DNA of 64,000 nt from Tubiluchus corallicola (Eukaryota; Priapulida; Priapulimorpha; Priapulimorphida; Tubiluchidae): the NCBI GenBank assembly GCA_030141605.1, contig JAQGDQ010000726.1, positions 1 to 64,000 on the forward strand, written 5' to 3'. This document shows, piece after piece, positions 58,125-64,000 of this stretch. How positions within the stretch are numbered: position 1 is the first letter of the stretch; the number at the start of each line of letters is the position of its first letter. The notes under the pieces were generated by a model. It saw only the letters and a program-made list of their open reading frames with translations. It ran no database searches and was not told the DNA's origin. The position numbers were made by a program, and so were the translations under genes.

Positions 58125-58317
58125 GCTAGAAACTTGCCAAGCATGTAAGCATTGCGTGGGAAGAGATATAACGTTTCCTCACACACAAGAAGTTCGTGAG
58201 TTACGTGGATTAGGATTACGGTTAATGTGTTTAAATTGCCTGGGGAATTGTAAACTTCTTCCAAAAATTCATTCTCGTCTAAATAATAACACCAATAAAA
58301 AGTCGTTTTCTGGGTGA
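58125..58317 (+). CDS. CxxCxxC / CxxCxxxC terminal exon-like ORF, copy 2
   Basis: After acceptor TTTGTGCAG the frame reads LETCQACKHCVGRDITFP, then MCLNCLGNCKLLPKIHSR, ending with TGA at 58,317, 64 codons. Two Cys clusters about 25 residues apart look like a small metal-binding ribbon. The ORF is longer than its paralogue at 13,317. No family was recognised. It may belong to a mobile element. Confidence 0.4.
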
Positions 58318-58329
58318 CTAATACTATAC

Positions 58330-59260
58330 CCCATTTTTGAGTCACAATGAATGTTTCTCCCCTCTAGTGACAACATATTCAAAACTAAAAGTCGGTTAGG
58401 GTGAGAAAATATAGAACAAACAAAGTGAGAAGCTCAAACTGGTCCGTTCCACAGTTAAACAACATCAAATTCTTAAGATTGATTACCACTTACCTTGTAG
58501 GCGTCACTAATGGCAGTTCTGCACTCAATAAGGTGGCGGTTAGAACAGCTAACTATTTTCACTTCTGCCCACCAGCTTCCAAATAAGTGGCCCACAATAT
58601 AAATTGGCAAGTAAAATATTCAGCCACCTTCAACTAATTCCGCCAGGACTACTCATAGATGTAACTAACACTAAAGTGCTATTATGTGACATCATCCATT
58701 TTGCTAGTAAAACCATAGCAACACGTTTGTAATAGTACTATGGCAACCGTCGTCATGACACAAGTAGGAGAATATCCATTGATGATCGTTGTGATGTGGT
58801 GAAGAAGAATCATTGTAGGAAACAAATACAAGTAAGAAGATTTCGTACATTAGATCGGGCAAAAACTAAAATTATCAACATCTCTTCTTCTTAGAGCACT
58901 AGGGGAAACTTTTGAAACGACAAAAAACCCTAGAGGAGGTCAGCTACTGACGTATATACGGCAAAAAGATGAGTGAGGAGGCATCGTGAGCAGTGGCGGT
59001 AGACAGGAACACGTGGCGTCAATAGTTGGGGCAGACCATGTTTTTCTAAAATGTAGCAGGACCTAGATAACGACGAATAGGAATATCTGAGTAGCTTAGT
59101 GACATGAAGTTACAAAGATGAACAGCCAGGGACAAAAGAAAACCAATAAGATTATGGTAAAATAAAGATAACTTAGGCTTACAATATACTGGCAAAACTA
59201 AGGCTGCTGCAACACGTACGTTGTTAGTGCTGTTTTCCGAAATTACAGCAAAACTAGCCA
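58330..59260. other. Unassigned stretch
   Basis: No gene recognised. GC is slightly higher than in its surroundings around 58,720-59,040, but no frame is convincing. Confidence 0.4.
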
Positions 59261-59725
59261 TTAACCCTTTCATTCCCTTTGTATCCCGTGGGATACGAGA
59301 ATATTTTCTGCCTTTAAAATCAATAAAATTTTAAAACTGACAGTTATTTGATCTGTCAATACTTATTTTGATTTAAGCCAATAACAATAGACTAAAAATG
59401 GTTATAAAATGGCAAACTAGAAAATCTGCATAGCATAAACGCTGTGCAAGGTACAGTACTTTAGAGAGGACTTTGTACAGATCAGCATAGCATGCATGCT
59501 AAATGTCTTAAATACTTTACAAAATTATCAGCAGTTGCTAAATGAAGCACATTTTATGCTTCCATTGAATCTCAATGTATCCCGTGCGAACAGGCTATAT
59601 TTAGCACGCGGGCACAGGTAGAAAAAAATAATTATTATGTGTAAACAAGATGGACATACTTAACAAAACTACCAAGCTAAAAAAATGTTCTTATTAAAAA
59701 CATAATTTGGGACTGAAAGGGTTAA
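59261..59725. mobile_element. piggyBac-like MITE
   Basis: Terminal inverted repeats CCCTTTCATTCCC (59,265-59,277) and GGGACTGAAAGGG (59,709-59,721), one mismatch, flanked on both sides by TTAA (59,261-59,264 and 59,722-59,725). TTAA target sites and CCCTTT ends are the piggyBac superfamily signature. Its 457 bp has no coding capacity. An internal TATCCCGTG motif occurs near both ends. Confidence 0.75.
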
Positions 59726-60205
59726 ACAGAGAGGCTTTTCAATACCAAATTTCATTTGTCAGAAATCACATTGGCTATAAGAGCATCTAGCACTTTAATT
59801 TCTATGCGTTAAAGCAGATGCTGTTGCACGCCTCGGATAGCGAAAAAAGTTTTTGTAAAAGTGTACACTGTCAGGGCTGCTGTAGATAGTTTGACGTCAT
59901 AGGCAAAAGTATTTTAGTGCCGTCAACGGTCAATCGTTCTTCAATAATTCCATTCACCTGCATATAAAATTGAATTTTTGTTACGCGAAGTACTATGTAT
60001 ACTTTTAAGTATACAAATGTATAACGTATATTTATGTTTAGTATACATTATACGCATATTAATGTATAAATTTTACTGAAATGTTAAACATGTGCTTAGT
60101 GTAATATCGTGCTTGTTATAATATAATACCTATAACAAGCTTTAAATTTTTTTAAAAAAATTCCATCATATCAGCGTATAGATATTATAGGTACATTTAA
60201 TACAA

Positions 60206-60627
60206 CTCATTTATAGGGGTGAGCATTCTCTACCAGAAAGCGAATTCGAATCGAACCGAATTTGTGACTTTCGAATTCGAATCGAACCGAACGTCAGTGT
60301 TTCGAATTCTAACCGAATTCGAATTGAGATTGAACGATTTTCGAACAAGTTTTCGAACCACCAGTAAAAATTAGTCTTACAAAGATCATGTGTATCACTA
60401 GATTTTGTTCTGCAATAAAATGACTAGTAATTTGTTTAAAATTGTGCACAGAAATCACAGCTAAATTATGTTAATAGCATGATGTTTCAATCATTTTAAT
60501 GATCAGGAACATGTGTGATTGATGTGCTGAATTATTCGAATCTATAGTTTTGGATTCGAATCGAGTTCGAACTAAAAAACTCGTTCGAATCGAATTCGAA
60601 CGTTCGAAGCTCACCCCTACTCATTTA
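60206..60627. mobile_element. hAT-like MITE with 8-bp target duplication
   Basis: The element at 60,214-60,619 has TIRs TAGGGGTGAGC / GCTCACCCCTA and perfect 8-bp direct repeats CTCATTTA on each side (60,206-60,213; 60,620-60,627). The subterminal regions are packed with TTCGAATTCGAA / CGAATCGAACCGAA motifs in both orientations, probable transposase binding sites. It is non-autonomous, with no ORF. Confidence 0.85.
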
Positions 60628-60629
60628 TA

Positions 60630-62870
60630 TGTCACTCTACTATTCTATAAATTAATAAAATGATATTTTGTAGGAATTCTGATCACAATTACATGTTTCA
60701 TATGCAGTCTGCATATGAGCGAGTATATTTCGTTGTTAGTCATAAATTTTTTAACTGTCATTTTTCTTCTTTATCTATGAACTCATTCAGGACCAGAAGT
60801 ACATTATTTCATTCAGAGTACATTATTTCACAAGCTGACCGCTAGTTGGCAGGCCGTCACTTTGTTTACATCATGTACATCAGTGTAACCACGTGTAGAT
60901 CTCTACGTATAAAAATATAGAATCAATTGTTCAGAGTTGTTTGAGTCAATTGCAGACAGTTTCTATATACTTTTGCATAGAGCGGCCAGTACTTTGAGAA
61001 AATTAGGTATCATGTATCCTTGATAGTTGGGTATTTTAAATTATGCATGAAACAAGGTAACTGATATTTTAAGTCCACTTAGAGGCTCTCTATGGTCACA
61101 AAATTGCAATTTGAACATAAGTGTTTTCTGCACTTGGCATGTAACAGTATGAAGAAATTCTAAATCTAAGTGCAATTAGACACACTTTATCATTAACATT
61201 TCTATCATTTTTCCTAGGTTTATAAACAAGAGCACGTTTTCAGTGCACAAGGTAAGATTTAGGTAACTTAGGTAAGTAACACTTTAACAACTTAATAAGT
61301 AGCTATGCAAACAATGTTAACAATAACAACAACAAGTGGTTATTCAAATGATGTTAACAACAAATGATGTTATACAATAATAACAAACACAGCAATACTA
61401 AACAATTCAAAATGTATTTACAAGATTTCTTCTTGTTCAGAAGAAGGGTTTCTCCCACTTGTTCAAGGAGGGAGGCGAAGATTCGATGACAACACTTTCT
61501 TATTAATTTAATGCAGCATTTACTCATCTTCATGTGTCAACTGTTCTCCAGCTATTGACATGTGAAAAACAACTCATCATAGTGCTATAGTGCTGTGAGT
61601 TTATTTTCAGGTTCTGGATCAGTATCTTCACCTCCAGCTGCTGTCCATGCAATGGATCTTTGCCTGGAACCATCTTCGGAATTGCTCCAGTTGCAGCTGT
61701 TGGGATGGCTCCATGTGCTGGGGTAGCTGGAATATGTAGTTGCTGCTCATAGTCCGGTTTCCCGTTGTTAGCCCTCAGAACTATGGTCCATATTTGTCAC
61801 TCCTGGCTCTGATGAGTCCTTGCTTGGCTGCATTGGCTGGAATAGTTGTCCAGTCCCTAAGTCATGACCTTTGAGGTCGCCCTCCCACGGCGGCATGTAA
61901 AGAATAGTCTTGTCACTTGTGGTTGTAGTGGTGGCCATGCCGAAACAAGGTTAACAATCGTCTGGATTCCAAATTAGCAGTACCAATACTGTCCATATAT
62001 TTAGCATTCAGTGTGAACAAGAACAGAGTAATTGTGTCACTTGGTTTGCAGCCTTGTACTAAGCAAACTGATTTCTTTTCCAAGCAGAGCAACTGTATCA
62101 CCTGGTTTGTAGCTTTGTAGATACAAAACAGTTTTTTTCCAAATAAAGTCCTAGCACAATTTCCTTCGTTCCATAAACTTGTATAAAATGCAGAATTTTC
62201 TACTCGCATTTAGTCACATTTTTTTCAAATTAATTGTATTATAACTGCACGTGTGTTGCAAGATAAATAAAAAAGATTACGCTTATGATTCATACTGATC
62301 TTGGAAGTTTACTTTGTTGAGTTCGAATGATTTCACTTATAAATGCAGTTAAGCCACGTCGAGGTGAGACCGGGATTTAACTGCTATTGAGAAAATAAAA
62401 TTGAATTGAATTGGGGATGGTTGTAGCATTTCGTTTTTCGTACTTTTTCTCTTGTAAATACGTAAACGCTTAGTGACTGTGTTACGGACAAGAGCCAAAA
62501 TACACAAAGCCTGTCGTGAAGCTTCACGATTCACCGGCCGTAAAGAAGCCAATGTGAATTAATTTACGTATAGCTGTAGGAACTGGTTTGAGGAGTTAAC
62601 CTAGTTAAACACGATAGTTGTTGAGTTGAGATGGAACAGAAAAAATGTATATTGCGCCTTCGAAAAAAGAATAAATTCAGCGTTATGGTAGAAGGAAAAG
62701 CTTTCGTTTTTGTTTTACTGTCGTCGCAAAAGTCACCACGATGAAGCCCTCTACATGTACTTATTAACAATGTAAGAGATTACGAAGCTGTAGAGACATC
62801 AACAAAAGATGTAACTAAAAACGCCTCACTCGGGGTATCATAACTGCCACTGTTTCATTTTGCCCTAGGT
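60630..62870. other. Mostly unassigned; one GC-richer patch
   Basis: At 61,600-61,940 the minus strand has coding-like composition. A 56-codon frame starts at 61,938 (MATTTTTSDKTILYMPPWEG) and stops at 61,768; further open stretches continue in other frames to about 61,600. It could be a broken gene or retroelement gag start, but I cannot assign it. Otherwise nothing was found. Confidence 0.3.
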
Positions 62871-62974
62871 TTTCTGACAAGAGTTTTTCCGATGGTCCAG
62901 CAGAACGTTCATTTATAGAAACTGTGAAAGTTATTTGTGAAGTTGTAATTGAACACTTTGTAGAAAACAACTAA
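62871..62974 (+). CDS. Possible short terminal exon
   Basis: After acceptor TTTTGCCCTAG the plus strand reads FSDKSFSDGPAERSFIETVK then VICEVVIEHFVENN and TAA. The composition looks like real protein but it is only 34 codons, and no donor exon was identified. Confidence 0.25.
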
Positions 62975-62979
62975 ACACT

Positions 62980-64000
62980 AGATTGCATGTTTGCACAAAA
63001 ACTGAAACACTTTTCTTACAATAAATACACAGTAAAATGCACAAGTAAAATGAAGATCACAACTGCTGCACAGCACTGAGTGTGTGACAGAGAGACAGTG
63101 TGTCCCATGAGTTGCACGACTGCACTGCCTGAGAGCCTGAGACAGAGAGTGACTAGCAGTGAAATCTAGCCAGTTTATATAGGTAGAGAACTATGCAAAA
63201 ACTTGGCTTCACATATCCCATTACAGTGAAAATAGGGGAGATCCTGTGAGTTTGAATATTCACTGGACCGAACAGTTGTGATAAGGGGTGAATTGAACTA
63301 GTAAATGTTAAAGTGACTACTCAATAGATGGCAGCACCTAAAATATACAGTTACAACTTTCGCAGAAACAAACCAATATACAAGTACTACGTGCCAGCTG
63401 TTGCTGAACAATGAAATTTCATATTTTTCTGAAAAAATATTGACAAAGTTTTTAACAGCAAAATTATTCAATATAATTACGCAGGCAGGCACTGAAAATT
63501 TAGTTTCGTCTCACCATTTAATTTAAACTAAAATTCTTTCAGCATATAAGTGCCAGATCGGTACGGAAAATAAACAATATTTATCTCAAATGCAGTGAGC
63601 GATAATTAAAGAAATATGAATGAATTAATTTAGAAAAAAAATTGTTGGCTTTGTTAGAAAAATTAACAATAAGACCTCCAAAGTTTATGTTGTCATAAAT
63701 GCTACGTGCTTTAATTACAGCTTTACGTGAAACACAGAACTTGCACATACTTGTTACAGTAAAAAATAACAAAATATTTAATAAACATAGGTTAATGTTT
63801 CTTAATAATAAACTAGATACTGAAAATAAAATATGTTAGACAGGTATACAATTACAGCATTTAGGACAACGATTTACACACAATTTTTTCCAACCCTTAT
63901 AATATTAAAACTACAAGAAATTATGGCAAGACTGGAAACCAAGACAGAGCAAATGAAAGATGAAGTCAAGCTTTAGTAAACCTTGGTAGGTTGCAATTTC
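62980..64000. other. AT-rich stretch, nothing assigned
   Basis: Short AT-driven frames only. A GAGACAG-rich patch at 63,080-63,160 followed by TTTATATAGG could be promoter-like, but there is no gene to attach it to. Confidence 0.4.

Larger units (their letters stand above)
57355..58317 (+). repeat. Dispersed repeat copy 2 (pairs with 12,536-13,431)
   Basis: Collinear with 12,536-13,345, without the insert of about 130 bp. The (TA)n block is expanded. Confidence 0.75.

Noticed and set aside
60180-60630. Candidate palindromic regulatory region
   Set aside because: Better explained as a hAT-like MITE, given TIRs and exact 8-bp target duplications.
62631-62744. 37-codon plus-strand ORF (MEQKKCILRLRKKNKFS...)
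   Set aside because: Too short, has no recognisable domain, and no clear splice partner with the 62,871 exon.

Overview
The window is AT-rich eukaryotic DNA with sparse, intron-rich coding sequence. It shows GT..AG introns, single-exon EGF modules with phase 1/1 boundaries, C-type lectin-like domains, a trypsin-fold protease family, rhodopsin-type receptors, BEL/Pao, Ty3-type, LINE, hAT-like and piggyBac-like debris, and long micro- and minisatellites. This is an animal genome. The domain set would suit an early-branching animal such as a sponge, but nothing seen proves the phylum. Almost all recognisable genes lie on the minus strand.

Layout. 1-2.6 kb: mostly featureless, with a CAA/CAG-rich microsatellite. 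2.6-24.5 kb: a large tandem duplication. Copy A is about 2,622-10,930 and copy B about 14,643-24,487. Each carries an eight-exon, 337-residue serine-protease gene that I could assemble exon by exon with consistent splice phases, and upstream of it a set of Cys-rich exon-like islands. Between the copies is a third, truncated unit holding an orphan protease terminal exon (with the catalytic Ser motif) joined at the recombination point to out-of-frame sequence. That interval also holds an ankyrin/SOCS-box-like coding block (13,677-14,609) and one copy of a dispersed repeat. Copy B carries expanded 30-bp and 133-bp minisatellites.

24.5-31 kb: an internally deleted BEL/Pao retrotransposon with both LTRs, polypurine tract and integrase remnants. 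31.5-44.5 kb: one large minus-strand gene with EGF-like exons, three C-type lectin-like domains of three exons each, then more EGF exons. Next come two tandemly duplicated 55-bp exons whose phases make them mutually exclusive in any single open frame, preceded by a near-perfect intronic hairpin. Part of this locus (34-35.3 kb) is copied at 42.7-44.0 kb, where the EGF exon has a stop codon.

46.1-49.7 kb: a Ty3-type pol fragment that runs into about 42 copies of a 59-bp minisatellite. Most of its units contain a palindrome matching the nuclear-receptor IR3 element GGTCAnnnTGACC. 50.6-52.05 kb: about 1.4 kb of hexanucleotide repeats in homogenised blocks. 52.4-57.0 kb: two tandem intronless rhodopsin-like GPCR genes followed by about 45 copies of a 40-bp minisatellite. 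57.4-64 kb: a second copy of the 12.5-13.4 kb dispersed repeat, a piggyBac-like MITE, a hAT-like MITE with perfect 8-bp target duplications, and otherwise little that can be assigned.

Functionally, the window looks like secreted, GPI-anchored or membrane-exposed products (proteases, adhesive EGF/lectin protein, receptors) that are being duplicated and reshaped by repeat-mediated recombination. All gene models come from reading splice sites and frames by eye. No similarity search or transcript data was available.
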